From Staphylococcus condimenti (GTDB taxonomy: Bacteria; Bacillota; Bacilli; Staphylococcales; Staphylococcaceae): 64,000 nucleotides of DNA. The position numbers and the translations under genes are program-made. The stretch covers positions 2,046,001 through 2,110,000 of the forward strand of contig NZ_CP015114.1 of assembly GCF_001618885.1 (NCBI RefSeq), read 5' to 3'. Of this stretch, positions 1 through 9,535 are shown piece by piece; the first letter of the stretch is position 1; the number at the start of each line of letters is the position of its first letter. The notes beneath the pieces are model-generated. The model made no database searches. It was not told the DNA's origin and was given only the letters and a program-made list of their open reading frames with translations.

Positions 1-1000
1 GTGCATCGTCATTAAGTTTGCTGTGTGCAGCAGCTTTTTGTTCAGGTGTTAAGTTTTTCAAAGCGTCTACTTCATTATGTGCTTTTTTAACTTTTTCAGC
101 TACATCTTGAGAAAGACCAGTATTAGCGCCAGCTTCTCTTGCATGTTTTTCATTGCCGTTGTTAGTATCTAATTGTCTAGCGTTAGTAACGATACCTTTC
201 AAGTTTTGGCCTTTGTTGTTAGCACTGTCATTTTTGATTTGTTTAACAAAAGCTTCTTTTTGTTGATCAGTTAAGTTGTGAAGACCGTTTACTTGGTCAA
301 TTGCAACTGTAGTTAAAGTTTCTAATTCTTTAGCTTCTTTCTTTTCAACAGTATTAGCGCCAGCTTCTCTTGCGTGTTTTTCATTGCCGTTGTTAGTATC
401 TAATTGTTTAGCATTTTCAACAATAGCATTAATGTTTTGACCATTGTTATTTCCGCTATCATGTAAGATTTGGTTAATAAACGCATCTTTTTGTTGGTCA
501 GTTAAGTTGTGTAAGTTGTTAACTGTATTATAAGCAACTTGAGTAATCGTGTTTAACTCTTTCGCAGCTTTCGCTTTAGCCTCTTGTTCTTTCGCAGCTT
601 TTTGAGCCAATTCTACTTGAGCGTTTACAGCTTTAGCGTCTTGTAAGATACCAGGGATGTCAGCTGTAGCAGCATCAGCGATTTTTTTGTTGTAAATATC
701 TTTAGTTTCTTTAGAAATACCATTTAAAGCATTTACTTCAGCTTGACCTTTTTCTACTTGTTCTTTTGAAACGTTTTGAGCAGTTTCGACTTGTTTTTGA
801 GTATTTTCTTTAGCTTCTAGTTCAGCACCAGCTTTTTTAGCAAGTTCAACTTGAGCATTAACTGCTTGAGCGTCTTTTTCAGCTTGTGTAGTTTCAGCAT
901 TTGCAGCTTGAGCTCCACCTAAAAATACTAATGTTCCTAATGATACTGAGGCGATACCTACTGATAATTTTCTTAAAGAGAAAAGTTGTTTTTTCTTCAT
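1..1000 (-). CDS. YSIRK-type repeat-rich surface protein, amino-terminal part (runs off the window)
   Basis: The reading frame opens at the ATG at 998-1000 and stays open for 333 codons to the window edge, so the gene is partial. AGGAGG lies 10 bases upstream. Residues 1-35 are an export signal: a basic start, then the YSIRK/GXXS-like stretch FSLRKLSVGIASVSLG and cleavage near ANA-ET. The mature part is Ala/Gln/Lys/Glu-rich and helical. It has two kinds of internal repeat. One is AVNAQVELA (two copies, about residues 46 and 118). The other is a three-helix-like module containing LHNLTDQQK-AF--QI, followed by QLDTNNGNEKHAREAGANT (two good copies and a third diverged one). These resemble the small albumin- or immunoglobulin-binding helical modules of staphylococcal surface proteins (GA/FIVAR/protein A type). 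Cell-wall anchoring cannot be checked because the carboxyl end is missing. The ligand is unknown. Confidence 0.85.
   Translation of the reverse strand, partial: MKKKQLFSLRKLSVGIASVSLGTLVFLGGAQAANAETTQAEKDAQAVNAQVELAKKAGAELEAKENTQKQVETAQNVSKEQVEKGQAEVNALNGISKETKDIYNKKIADAATADIPGILQDAKAVNAQVELAQKAAKEQEAKAKAAKELNTITQVAYNTVNNLHNLTDQQKDAFINQILHDSGNNNGQNINAIVENAKQLDTNNGNEKHAREAGANTVEKKEAKELETLTTVAIDQVNGLHNLTDQQKEAFVKQIKNDSANNKGQNLKGIVTNARQLDTNNGNEKHAREAGANTGLSQDVAEKVKKAHNEVDALKNLTPEQKAAAHSKLNDDA
119..407. repeat. 58-bp near-identical direct repeat inside the surface-protein gene
   Basis: The segments 119-176 and 350-407 match over 58 bases with one visible mismatch (GCATG versus GCGTG). They encode the tail of each helical module (QLDTNNGNEKHAREAGANT). 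This nearly unchanged tandem copy suggests recent module duplication and makes the gene prone to length variation by recombination. Confidence 0.85.
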
Positions 1001-1319
1001 GATGTGAAATCCTCCTAATGTGGCTGTTTATAATAATGTGATAGACATAAATATATACTGCTAGTGAGTATATTTAAGTTATGTCTCTATTTTACACAAT
1101 AGGGATAGACACATTTTTGCACTTTTTAAAAATTATCAGAAAATTTTCGCAATAAAAAATCATAGTTATCCACAAGTAATGTCATAATGTGTCATTACTT
1201 GCAGAAACTGTGATTTATTACACACTTTAGCCTTTTTTCTTCTAAAAATAATTAATGAAAAGTTGCTCGTTCTCTAAATTGTTATATTTAATAGGAAGAA
1301 ATGTGCAATGCATGCATTT
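1001..1319. other. Intergenic region with an inverted repeat
   Basis: No gene is seen here. The 3' end of the haloacid dehalogenase gene borders one side and the start of the surface-protein gene the other. A perfect 9-bp inverted repeat, CAAGTAATG at 1173-1181 and CATTACTTG at 1193-1201, surrounds an 11-base centre that itself contains TCAT and TGTGTCA. It has no T-run, so it looks more like an operator for the surface-protein gene than a terminator. That reading is inference. Confidence 0.5.
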
Positions 1320-1991
1320 TTAATTGAGTTTCAACCAATGAACTAATTCATCTAAATCTTGAACTGTAATTTTTGGCAATGGTCCATTTTTATCAAAAAT
1401 GTTTTGATTGCGATTCACCCAAGCAGTATCGAATCCAAAATTTGCTGCACCAGAAATATCCCAAGTGTTAGACGAAACGAAAAGGACTTCGTCACGTTTT
1501 ACAGGATAATATTTTAAAACAAGTGCATAGCTAGCTTGGCTTGGCTTATATTGTTTAATATCGTTTGCACTAATGATAGAATCTAATTTATCTGAAATGC
1601 CAGCATTTTCAATCACAGGGTCTAGCATATCCATACTGCCATTTGAAAAAACAGATAGTTTTTTCTGTAAGTCCAATAAGGATTTAAGTGCATTAGGAAC
1701 TTCTTTAAATAAATCCAGCTTCAAATATTCATCAAAAATTGTATTAATATCTTGGTGGTTGTAAGGTACTTTGTTTTGTTCGAGCGCATATTCTAAAGCT
1801 TGTTTAGTGATGTCGTCAAATGTGATATAACGTCCCATTACTTGGCGTAAGAAAGTATGTTTAAGCTGAGTATTTCGCCACAATTTAGATACAGCTTCAC
1901 TCTTATTTCCTGCATACTCATCTAATTTTTCTTTTACAGATGATGTATCAAATAATGTTCCATAAGCATCAAATACAATTACTTTATACAT
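1320..1991 (-). CDS. Haloacid dehalogenase-like hydrolase (type II 2-haloacid dehalogenase family)
   Basis: This is a 223-residue soluble HAD-superfamily enzyme. Motif I is FDAYGTLFD, with nucleophile Asp8. Motif II is SNGS at 116-119. The conserved lysine sits in YKP (Lys149), and motif III is SSNTWD at 173-178 followed by GAANFGF. This spacing and the SSNTWD motif fit the L-2-haloacid dehalogenase subfamily, where Asp8 would attack the carbon carrying the halogen. In staphylococci the real substrate of such enzymes is not established, so a generic phosphatase or dehalogenase role is possible. It is a single gene with no operon partner: the surface-protein gene lies downstream and a separate regulator gene upstream. 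Confidence 0.85.
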   Translation of the reverse strand: MYKVIVFDAYGTLFDTSSVKEKLDEYAGNKSEAVSKLWRNTQLKHTFLRQVMGRYITFDDITKQALEYALEQNKVPYNHQDINTIFDEYLKLDLFKEVPNALKSLLDLQKKLSVFSNGSMDMLDPVIENAGISDKLDSIISANDIKQYKPSQASYALVLKYYPVKRDEVLFVSSNTWDISGAANFGFDTAWVNRNQNIFDKNGPLPKITVQDLDELVHWLKLN

Positions 1992-2099
1992 AGTATTTCA
2001 CCTCACATGATTACTTGCTTTTATCGTATCACATCAATGAAGGCATTAAAAAAGACAACCTCTTATGAAATGAAAAAAGTTGTCTAGGATTTTATGTGA

Positions 2100-2981
2100 T
2101 TAATAATCGGATGGTTCATGATTAATCATATATGTTTCTTGCAGTTTTAATAGTTGATGTAAGACTTCGCGTCGAACATTGTCTGGTTTTAAAATTCTAA
2201 TTTGCTTCCGACAAGAAAAGCAGAGATTTACAGCGTCTTCAGCACACATTTTAAATTGTGCGATACAGTAACTGTCTTTAGAGGTTTTAACGATTCTGTT
2301 CTCATAGAAATACTGCATCGATTCATATAATGAAGTCTGCATTTCAAAAGTAATCTGTTGGTAATGCTTTTGGGAATGATGAGGTGCGAAATGTTCTGGG
2401 CTAAATGTGATGTCAGTTTTTCTTAAATTTGTTATCTTTGCTTTTTGATTATAATGATAAACCAAGTTGAAAGTAAACCCTTGATATCTGATGTATAAAG
2501 GAGTGATTTCTTGACCATCACGCAAATATAATTTTTGTTGTTGATTAATAGCGCGGTTGGCTACGGTTAAATTATGTAATGCTTGATATCGATTACCAAC
2601 CTTTAATTTTTCTAATTGAAGCAGCAATTCATTTTCATGTTTACTATGAAAAGTTTTGATTAATAAATTGAGATAATTGTAAACTTGTTGATCAACGACT
2701 GGTGTTACTGTTTGTAACAATGTAATGAGAAAGTAGATAGAAGTAGCGTTATCTTCGTTAGTATTATTCATAATGTATGAAGCAGAACGGTGATTATAAA
2801 TGATTTCATTTCTATAACCGTGCCACTCGTCGGTATCATATAAGAAATTACGAATATTATCAATATCTCTTTGGATAGTACGAGGAGATACGTTCCACTC
2901 TTGAGAAAGTTTTTCTTTATTTACAACTTTTTGTTGAATTAAACGTGTATAAATACTAAGTATACGATGAGATTGTTCCAT
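2100..2981 (-). CDS. HTH transcriptional regulator, DeoR/YafY-like
   Basis: I place the start at the ATG at 2981 (293 residues). It follows AGGAG at a somewhat long distance, whereas the possible upstream ATG at 3023 has no ribosome binding site. Residues about 5-60 form a winged helix-turn-helix with the pattern RILSIYTRLIQ...SQEWNVSPRTIQRDI, typical of HTH_11 regulators. The rest, about 75-290, resembles the ligand-sensing part of WYL-type regulators but lacks a clear WYL triad. It carries two close cysteines (CFSC) near the end, which could sense redox state or metal. It is divergent from vraA, with about 236 bases between the starts, so it may control vraABC. That link rests on position only. 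Confidence 0.75.
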   Translation of the reverse strand: MEQSHRILSIYTRLIQQKVVNKEKLSQEWNVSPRTIQRDIDNIRNFLYDTDEWHGYRNEIIYNHRSASYIMNNTNEDNATSIYFLITLLQTVTPVVDQQVYNYLNLLIKTFHSKHENELLLQLEKLKVGNRYQALHNLTVANRAINQQQKLYLRDGQEITPLYIRYQGFTFNLVYHYNQKAKITNLRKTDITFSPEHFAPHHSQKHYQQITFEMQTSLYESMQYFYENRIVKTSKDSYCIAQFKMCAEDAVNLCFSCRKQIRILKPDNVRREVLHQLLKLQETYMINHEPSDY

Positions 2982-3217
2982 AATGTATAAACCGTCTCCT
3001 AACTCTAAAGATGATGAAATCAAGATGATTATAGGTATTAATGTTTATAGCAGCTATTAAATGAATCTAGAACATAATGTTATGCATTTAATGAATATTA
3101 TATTACAAACCATCGTTAAAAGATATAACACAATACAAAATAGCAAAATTTAGTTCGAAAATTCAAATGTGATAAAATAAAGTGAATAAATAGCGATTTT
3201 ATAAAGTAGGTGAGCAT

Positions 3218-4642
3218 ATGAAAAACAAATCAAAAGTGATGGTACAAACTGAAAATTCGGTATTAATGCGCAATATTTTTGAAAGAAACTTAGAAAAAAA
3301 GGCAGCATACATAGAAGAGTGGTCGAATACACAGCCGCAATATTCGAATCAGAGAATTGGTATCAGTATTGCAGATCCAGCTCATTTTCTCACTGTGTAC
3401 CGTGCAGTACAAATAGCTGGGAAATTACCGGTAGTATTAGATCCTAAATGGACAAGTGAACAATTTAAAGAAATTTTAAAGCATTATGAAATCACATATT
3501 TGATTACTGATAAAAAGAAAGATATCGATCATATACAACAATTAACTTTAGAATCTTTTGAGGAATATCAAAATAATGAAGTAAAGTTATCAAAAATTCA
3601 GAAGTCGCCTGAGGACATGTTGCATATTGGTTTTACCTCTGGAACAACAGGAATGCCAAAAGCATATTATCGTAATCGCTTTTCATGGTTGGTAAGTTAT
3701 GATGCTAATGATGCTATTTTAAATGGGGTTCCTTCCTCTATCATTGCACCAGGCCCATTAGCACACTCATTAACACTTTATGCATTGATGTATGCTCACC
3801 ATCATAGTGTGCCATGTTACATGCAAACACATTATCACCCGAAACAATTGTTACAACAATTACAGGACCATTCAGGAGCAGCTGTATTTTTAGTGCCGTC
3901 GATACTGGAGCAATTATTGCAATTTGAGACCGAAAAACTTTCCGATATTAAAGTCACTTTTTTAACTTCTGGTGCTAAATTAGAACCGCATACTATTGCA
4001 AGATTTCAAGAAAAGTTACCTCACTCTGAAGTGATTGAATTTTTTGGAACGAGTGAAGCAAGCTTCATTTCCTATCATCGTGTTCATGACTATCAGCCGC
4101 ATAATGTAGGTCAGCTATTTAAGGGTGTGACAATAAAATTAAGTGACGATTTTGGTCAAGAACTGCCGAAACTTACATCTACAGGGCAGCTTCATGTGCA
4201 AAGTGATATGGTGTTTTCTGGTTATGTAGATGGCATGCATATTTCTGCACAAGATGACATTGCTACAAGAGATTATGCACGAATGACAGAAAATGGTGAC
4301 TTGATATTAGAAGGACGCGTAAATAATAAATGTATTATCGGAGGGATGAATGTCTATCCTGAAGAAGTAGAGCGTGTCATTATGCAGCATATTCCAGTTA
4401 ACCATGTCATGGTAGATGCAATGCCTCATTATGAATTAGGAGAAGTATTGATTGCTTATTATGAAAGTAAAGAAACACTTGCAATACCTGATGTAAAAAA
4501 GGAATTGAGAAAACATCTTGAACGATACAAAATACCTATGCGATGGATTAAAGTGCCTCATATGATATGGACGTCAAGTGGAAAAATAGCGCGTCGAGCA
4601 ATGAAAGAAGAATTCGGACGAAGAAATGTAAGGAAAGGATGA
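3218..4642 (+). CDS. vraA: AMP-dependent acyl-CoA synthetase VraA
   Basis: This is a 474-residue member of the acyl-adenylate-forming family. It would activate a carboxylic acid, probably a fatty acid, with ATP and then load it on CoA. The phosphate-binding motif FTSGTTGMPK is at 139-148. The adenine motif EFFGTSEAS lies at about 280-290, the hinge GRVNNKCIIGGMN at about 365, and the carboxyl-terminal catalytic lysine in SSGKIARRAM. The protein is shorter than typical long-chain acyl-CoA ligases, as is usual for VraA. The start follows TAGGTGAGC closely. The gene order vraA, thiolase, hot-dog protein matches the staphylococcal vraABC locus, named in S. aureus for its link with vancomycin response. 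The true substrate is unknown. Confidence 0.88.
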   Translation: MKNKSKVMVQTENSVLMRNIFERNLEKKAAYIEEWSNTQPQYSNQRIGISIADPAHFLTVYRAVQIAGKLPVVLDPKWTSEQFKEILKHYEITYLITDKKKDIDHIQQLTLESFEEYQNNEVKLSKIQKSPEDMLHIGFTSGTTGMPKAYYRNRFSWLVSYDANDAILNGVPSSIIAPGPLAHSLTLYALMYAHHHSVPCYMQTHYHPKQLLQQLQDHSGAAVFLVPSILEQLLQFETEKLSDIKVTFLTSGAKLEPHTIARFQEKLPHSEVIEFFGTSEASFISYHRVHDYQPHNVGQLFKGVTIKLSDDFGQELPKLTSTGQLHVQSDMVFSGYVDGMHISAQDDIATRDYARMTENGDLILEGRVNNKCIIGGMNVYPEEVERVIMQHIPVNHVMVDAMPHYELGEVLIAYYESKETLAIPDVKKELRKHLERYKIPMRWIKVPHMIWTSSGKIARRAMKEEFGRRNVRKG

Positions 4643-4648
4643 GCCGTT

Positions 4649-5797
4649 ATGTATGAAGCTGTGATTATTGAAGCCAAGCGAACACCGATTGGAAGATACG
4701 GAGGGGTTTTAAAACATCTTGAGCCTGAAGATTTATTGAAACCTTTGATTCAAGAATTAATCGATTTACATGCGGATATCCCATTACATATAGATGATGT
4801 CATTATCGGCAATACAGTTGGTAACGGCGGTAATATTGCACGAAAGTCTTTATTGCATGCTGGTTTGCCACAACAGATTCCAGGGATGACAGTGGATCGT
4901 CAATGCGGTTCTGGATTAGAAGCTATTAACATAGCATGTCGTTTAATTCAAAGCGGAGCTGGAAATATTTATCTTGCTGGAGGCGTAGAATCTGTAAGTC
5001 GTGCACCTTGGAAAGTACAAAAACCACAGTCCCTATACGAAAAACAACCACCAGAAATATATGAACGTGCTCCATTTACACCTGCGGAATATGGTGATCC
5101 AAGTATGTTAGAGGCAGCAGAAAATGTAGCTCAGATGTATCAAATCTCTCGTGAAAGACAAGATAATTGGGCTGCACGCAGTCAGCACTTATATCATCAA
5201 CACCAGACTGAGATAGGTCGTGAAATTACACCGTTAAAAGTACATGGAGAGATGTAAGAAACAGATGAATCGCCAAAACAAAACATAACTGCAGAACGTT
5301 TAGGACGGCTTAAAACTATATTCCCCAATGGTACTGTAACTGTAGGTAATGCATGTCCTAAGAGTGACGGTGCGGCACTTGCTTTAGTAATGTCAAAAAC
5401 AAAAGCAAAAGAATTAGGATTAGTACCAACATTACGTTTTGTAGATAGTGAAGTAGCTGGAGTGAATCCTAAAGTATTAGGTATCGGACCTGTTCCGGCT
5501 GCTGAACATGCTTTAGAGCGACAGGGTTGGTCGGTATCAGATTTAGACTGGACTGCATTCAACGAAGCCTTTAGCTCTCAAGTACTCGCATCTATCGACT
5601 TATTGAGTTTGCAAGAAGCAAAAGTGAATCCTTATGGAGGCGCATTAGCAGAAGGACATCCGTATGGTGCAAGCGGAGCAAATCTTATTGCACGCTTAGT
5701 TACAATTCAAAAATATCACCCAGGAAATAAATTAATGGCTGCAATCGGTATCGGAGGCGGTATGGGGATAGCCAGCTTGTTTGGAAGTGTGACCTAA
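4649..5797 (+). pseudogene. vraB: vraB thiolase (acetyl-CoA acetyltransferase family), interrupted by one in-frame stop
   Basis: Reading from the ATG at 4649 gives a thiolase: GRYGG near the start, active-site Cys86 in DRQCGSG, and AEGHPYGASGA plus GIGGGMG near the end. A TAA at 5255-5257 (codon 203) interrupts it. The same frame then continues without any shift (GAA ACA GAT GAA...) to a natural stop at 5795-5797, so the full frame is 383 codons with one nonsense codon. The second catalytic cysteine of classical thiolases (CIGGGMG) is a glycine here. I recall the same in S. aureus VraB, so this may be a family trait rather than damage. Translation stops before the carboxyl-terminal half, which should abolish activity. 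No ribosome binding site precedes the internal ATG at 5390. vraC begins directly after the stop. Confidence 0.85.
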
Positions 5798-6517
5798 ATG
5801 GAAACTTTGATATTTAAATGGAATGAAAGCAATGAGTTGTTTGCTCCTTTTTTCTTAACTAAGATTTGGAATCAATTTCCAGAATTTAAACAATTTGATA
5901 ATCTGAATATACTTCTGAGAAAAAAGAAAATCTTAAAAAACCGTACATTGCATAAAGGGCAATCATATCAAGCTGCATTAGAATGCAAAAGTAAACGCGA
6001 AGTACGTAGTATGATATATTACCGATACCAATTAACGGTAACGGATGAACAAGGAATAGCAATAGAAATATTAAGTGATTTTGTAGTGATAACTAATAAT
6101 GTTGAAAAATTTAATCTAACAAAAGTGCGTGAAGTAAAATCGCATCCGAATTTAAGTGAAATTTCAAAAGAAAAATTGAGTAAAGATAAGAAGTTAACAT
6201 TTACTGTAGACTGGACAAATGTCTTAAAATACTTAGCAAAAGTGGAAGATGATAATCCTGTACATTCGCAGTCAGGTGTTATCCCAGGAGACTATGTTGC
6301 GATGCAGATTATTCAACATTGGAGCAACGTAAATAGACGTAATGAGATAAAAGCAAACGAGATTATCCATGATTATCAATCTATCGAATTGAAGTTTATC
6401 CATCCAATGTATCGAGAAGACCAAATATATTGTGAATCCAACATTGCAGAAGATGTTTTGACCATGAGTGTTTTTAATCAATATGGGGAAAAATGCATGG
6501 TAATTACATGTGTGTAG
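5798..6517 (+). CDS. vraC: VraC, hot-dog fold MaoC-like protein
   Basis: This 239-residue soluble protein has two hot-dog-like halves. The first runs from about 1 to 110. The second, from about 125, carries DDNPVH, the Asp/His motif of MaoC-type enoyl-CoA hydratases (D-NP-H), followed by VIPGDYVAMQI. Its ATG follows the vraB stop codon immediately, so the three genes are translationally linked. With VraA and a thiolase it would fit a small acyl-CoA pathway, with this enzyme acting on an enoyl- or hydroxyacyl-CoA. If vraB is inactive, the pathway is incomplete unless another thiolase substitutes. The hot-dog assignment is well supported by the motif; the exact reaction is not. Confidence 0.75.
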   Translation: METLIFKWNESNELFAPFFLTKIWNQFPEFKQFDNLNILLRKKKILKNRTLHKGQSYQAALECKSKREVRSMIYYRYQLTVTDEQGIAIEILSDFVVITNNVEKFNLTKVREVKSHPNLSEISKEKLSKDKKLTFTVDWTNVLKYLAKVEDDNPVHSQSGVIPGDYVAMQIIQHWSNVNRRNEIKANEIIHDYQSIELKFIHPMYREDQIYCESNIAEDVLTMSVFNQYGEKCMVITCV

Positions 6518-6640
6518 TAGAGATATATTTTAGATGTTAAGTATATAGAAAGTTAGCTTCACACATTACACTTGAACTTTAAGTATTGTAAAAATAAATA
6601 TGCAATATTGGGGTATAAGTTCAAAGGGGAGGTTTTACAT

Positions 6641-7870
6641 ATGACAAAGCAACCAATTAATGTAAATAGTGAAATCGGCAGGTTAAAGACGGTTTTACTG
6701 AAACGTCCAGGAAAAGAATTAGAGAATCTAGTACCGAATTATTTACAACGTTTGTTGTTTGATGATATTCCATTTTTAAAAGAAGCTCAAGCAGAACATG
6801 ACCAATTTGCGCAATTGTTAAGAGATGAAGGGGTAGAAGTGCTTTACCTTGAAGATTTAACTGCTGAAAGTATTGCAGATCCGATGGTAAGAGCACAATT
6901 CATAGAAGATGTACTTAAAGAATCAAAAAAGACAATCCAAGGTCATGAAGAGGAAATTCGCGACTTATTTAACGCACTCACAGACCAAGCACTTGTAGAA
7001 AAAGTAATGGCTGGCGTACGAAGAGAAGACATACAACTTAAAACACCGCATTTAACAGAATATATGCGTCATCCATATCCTTTTTATATGGATCCTTTAC
7101 CAAATCTTTATTTCACAAGAGACCCACAAGCTTTTATAGGTAATGGTGTATCTGTGAATCAAATGCATTGGCCAGCGAGACGTCGTGAAACGCTATTTAT
7201 TGATTATATCTTGAAACATCATCCAAGATTTGCTGATGCAGATATTCCTATTTGGTATGACCGTCATATGCCGTATCAAATGGAAGGCGGCGATCAATTA
7301 GTACTTTCAAAAGAAGTATTAGCAATCGGTATTTCAGAACGTACTTCTGCACCTGCTGTTGAAGAGATTGCACGCAAGATTTTCGCACAACCCGATTCGA
7401 CATTTAAAAAAGTTATCGCAATTGAAATTCCAAATACGCGTGCATTCATGCATCTCGATACAGTGTTTACAATGATTGATTATGATAAATTTACTATTCA
7501 TTCTGCAATTCAAGAGATGAGTGATCAATTCAGCATCTTTATTATCGAGCCAGATGGAGATGACATTAAAATCGAGAAATCAGATTCATTAAAAAAAACA
7601 CTCGAAGATGCATTGCATGTTCAAGAAGTTGAACTGATTCCCACAGGAGACGGCGATCCAATTATTGGACCGCGTGAACAATGGAATGATGGTTCCAACA
7701 CACTGACTATCAGACCAGGTGTAGTAGTAACTTATGATCGTAATTTTGTGTCTAACCAGTTACTACGTGATAAGGGAATCAAAGTACTTGAAATTAAAGG
7801 AAGCGAATTAGTTCGTGGACGTGGAGGTCCACGTTGTATGAGCCAACCCATATATAGAGAAGATATTTAA
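6641..7870 (+). CDS. arcA: Arginine deiminase, first copy
   Basis: The enzyme converts L-arginine to citrulline and ammonia in the cytoplasm. I choose the ATG at 6641 because GGGGAGG ends 7-8 bases before it and the protein then starts like ArcA2. A longer frame from 6572 has no ribosome site. The product is 409 residues. The deiminase signatures are intact: [17 protein letters not shown] with the catalytic His, and the nucleophile Cys399 in GGPRCMSQP. It is closely related to the second copy at 8300 but clearly diverged (for example [12 protein letters not shown] versus [12 protein letters not shown]). A terminator follows at 7877, so it is probably its own transcript. I find no CRP-like box before it, unlike copy two. 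Confidence 0.95.
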   Translation: MTKQPINVNSEIGRLKTVLLKRPGKELENLVPNYLQRLLFDDIPFLKEAQAEHDQFAQLLRDEGVEVLYLEDLTAESIADPMVRAQFIEDVLKESKKTIQGHEEEIRDLFNALTDQALVEKVMAGVRREDIQLKTPHLTEYMRHPYPFYMDPLPNLYFTRDPQAFIGNGVSVNQMHWPARRRETLFIDYILKHHPRFADADIPIWYDRHMPYQMEGGDQLVLSKEVLAIGISERTSAPAVEEIARKIFAQPDSTFKKVIAIEIPNTRAFMHLDTVFTMIDYDKFTIHSAIQEMSDQFSIFIIEPDGDDIKIEKSDSLKKTLEDALHVQEVELIPTGDGDPIIGPREQWNDGSNTLTIRPGVVVTYDRNFVSNQLLRDKGIKVLEIKGSELVRGRGGPRCMSQPIYREDI

Positions 7871-7876
7871 AAAATT

Positions 7877-7907
7877 ACTGTCACCTAAAACAAGGTGGCA
7901 GTTTTTG
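7877..7907 (+). terminator. Terminator after arcA copy 1
   Basis: Stem ACTGTCACCT / AGGTGGCAGT with one G-T pair and a short AAAACA loop, followed by a T-run. It starts seven bases after the arcA1 stop codon. Confidence 0.85.
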
Positions 7908-8299
7908 TGTTTAAGAACAAAATAATCGTTAATTTAATGAAGTCTATAATTTATTATCAATAAAGCATAATGAGTTATATGCAAAATAAATTAATATTCA
8001 CTTTATAAATGTCAAAACACGTGTTAACACGGTCACATTTCAATGTGTATTCACATATTATGAATATATTCTCTAAATAATGAATAAAATACTTTTTAAA
8101 GAAATTCAAACTAGAAAAGTGCTGCAGAAACAATGGAATATGCATAAAAAAGACGGGATAATGTAGTATTTATACAAATTTATGCAATGAATAAATTTAA
8201 GAGTGTGAAAAATACAACATCCATTATGTGATTTAAATCACATATACAGTGTTTGCAAGGGCTTACAATGTAGACAAATAGAACAAGGAGGTTTCACAA
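7908..8299. other. Regulatory region between the two arcA genes
   Basis: This gap is non-coding. It holds several palindromes: CGTGTTAACACG around 8020-8032, CACATTTCAATGTG a few bases further on, and the perfect CRP-type box at 8227-8242 described separately. A TACAAT -10-like element lies at 8264-8269, and AAGGAGG precedes arcA2. The density of TGTGA/CACA half-sites suggests a tightly controlled, probably anaerobically induced promoter. Confidence 0.6.
8227..8242. promoter_or_regulatory. Perfect Crp/Fnr-type box (ArcR site) upstream of arcA copy 2
   Basis: TGTGATTTAAATCACA is a perfect 16-bp palindrome of the form TGTGA-N6-TCACA, the site type bound by Crp-family regulators and reported for staphylococcal ArcR. 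If the -10 is TACAAT at 8264-8269, transcription would start near 8276. The box centre would then be at about -41.5, the classical activating position next to RNA polymerase. The site is seen; the start point and the binding are inferred. Confidence 0.85.
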
Positions 8300-9535
8300 A
8301 TGAATGAACATCCAATTAAAGTAAATAGTGAGATCGGAAAATTGAAAACGGTATTGCTTAAACGTCCAGGAAAAGAATTAGAAAATTTAGTACCTGAGTA
8401 TCTTGGTGAATTATTATTTGATGATATCCCGTACTTGAAAGTAGCTCAAGAAGAACACGATAAATTCGCACAAACGCTTCGTGATGAAGGCATAGAAGTT
8501 GTTTATCTTGAAGACTTGGCAGCAGAAGCGATTGAAGATCCAGAAGTGCGCAAACAGTTTGTTGAAGATGTTTTAGCAGAATCTGAAGAAACTTTATTAG
8601 GGCACGAAGATGCGATTAGAGCATTGTTCGAAGACTTAGACAATAAAGAATTAGTGGAAAAAGTAATGGCAGGTGTACGTAAAGAAGAAATTCCTTTAGA
8701 AAAAGAACACCTTGTAGAATACTTAGATGATTCTTATCCATTTTATATGAATCCGATGCCAAACTTATACTTCACTCGTGACCCGCAAGCATCTATCGGA
8801 AATGGTATGACAATCAACCGTATGTATTGGCCAGCTCGTCGAAGAGAATCTATTTTCTTCACTTATATTTTAAAATATCATCCACGTTTCAAAGATGCAG
8901 ATGTGCCAGTATGGTTAGACCGTAATTCACCATACAATATTGAAGGCGGAGATGAATTAGTATTATCTGAAGAAGTTGTAGCAGTGGGTATCTCAGAAAG
9001 AACATCAGCACAAGCAATTGAAAGATTAGCAAGACATATTTTCGCTAACCCTGAATCTAAAATCAAAAAAATCGTTGCAATTGAAATTGCGAATACAAGA
9101 GCTTTCATGCACCTCGACACAGTGTTTACAATGATTGATTACGATAAATTCACAATTCATTCTGCTATCGAGAAAAAAGGTGACGATATGAATATTTTCA
9201 CTATCGAACCAAGCGATGATGGCAAAGATATTAAAATCACAAAATCATCTAACTTAAAAGAAACATTAAAAGATGCTTTAGGTTTAGATGAAATTACATT
9301 TATCCCAACTGGAGATGGAGATCCTATTGTTGGTCCGCGTGAACAATGGAATGACGGTTCTAATACATTAACAATTCGTCCAGGTGTTGTAGTCACATAT
9401 GACCGTAACTATGTTTCTAACCAATTATTACGTGATAACGGAATCAAAGTAATTGAAATTACTGGTAGTGAATTGGTTCGCGGTAGAGGGGGCCCTCGTT
9501 GCATGAGTCAACCGCTATACCGTGAAGATATCTAA
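8300..9535 (+). CDS. arcA: Arginine deiminase, second copy
   Basis: This 411-residue cytoplasmic enzyme turns arginine into citrulline plus ammonia. AAGGAGG sits correctly before the ATG. All catalytic motifs are present: [17 protein letters not shown] and nucleophile Cys401 in GGPRCMSQP. It lies directly before the antiporter gene arcD and directly behind the perfect ArcR-type box, so this is the copy that looks under ArcR control. In most staphylococci arcA is followed by arcB (ornithine carbamoyltransferase) and arcC (carbamate kinase). Neither is found anywhere in the window, so citrulline would not be processed further by this locus. Confidence 0.95.
   Translation: MNEHPIKVNSEIGKLKTVLLKRPGKELENLVPEYLGELLFDDIPYLKVAQEEHDKFAQTLRDEGIEVVYLEDLAAEAIEDPEVRKQFVEDVLAESEETLLGHEDAIRALFEDLDNKELVEKVMAGVRKEEIPLEKEHLVEYLDDSYPFYMNPMPNLYFTRDPQASIGNGMTINRMYWPARRRESIFFTYILKYHPRFKDADVPVWLDRNSPYNIEGGDELVLSEEVVAVGISERTSAQAIERLARHIFANPESKIKKIVAIEIANTRAFMHLDTVFTMIDYDKFTIHSAIEKKGDDMNIFTIEPSDDGKDIKITKSSNLKETLKDALGLDEITFIPTGDGDPIVGPREQWNDGSNTLTIRPGVVVTYDRNYVSNQLLRDNGIKVIEITGSELVRGRGGPRCMSQPLYREDI

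Noticed and set aside
5390-5797. Separate small gene after the vraB stop
   Set aside because: It is in the same frame as the first part, has no ribosome site and is simply the rest of the interrupted thiolase.
5760-5797. Second lesion in vraB (missing catalytic Cys in GIGGGMG)
   Set aside because: As far as I recall, S. aureus VraB also lacks this cysteine, so it is probably a family feature.
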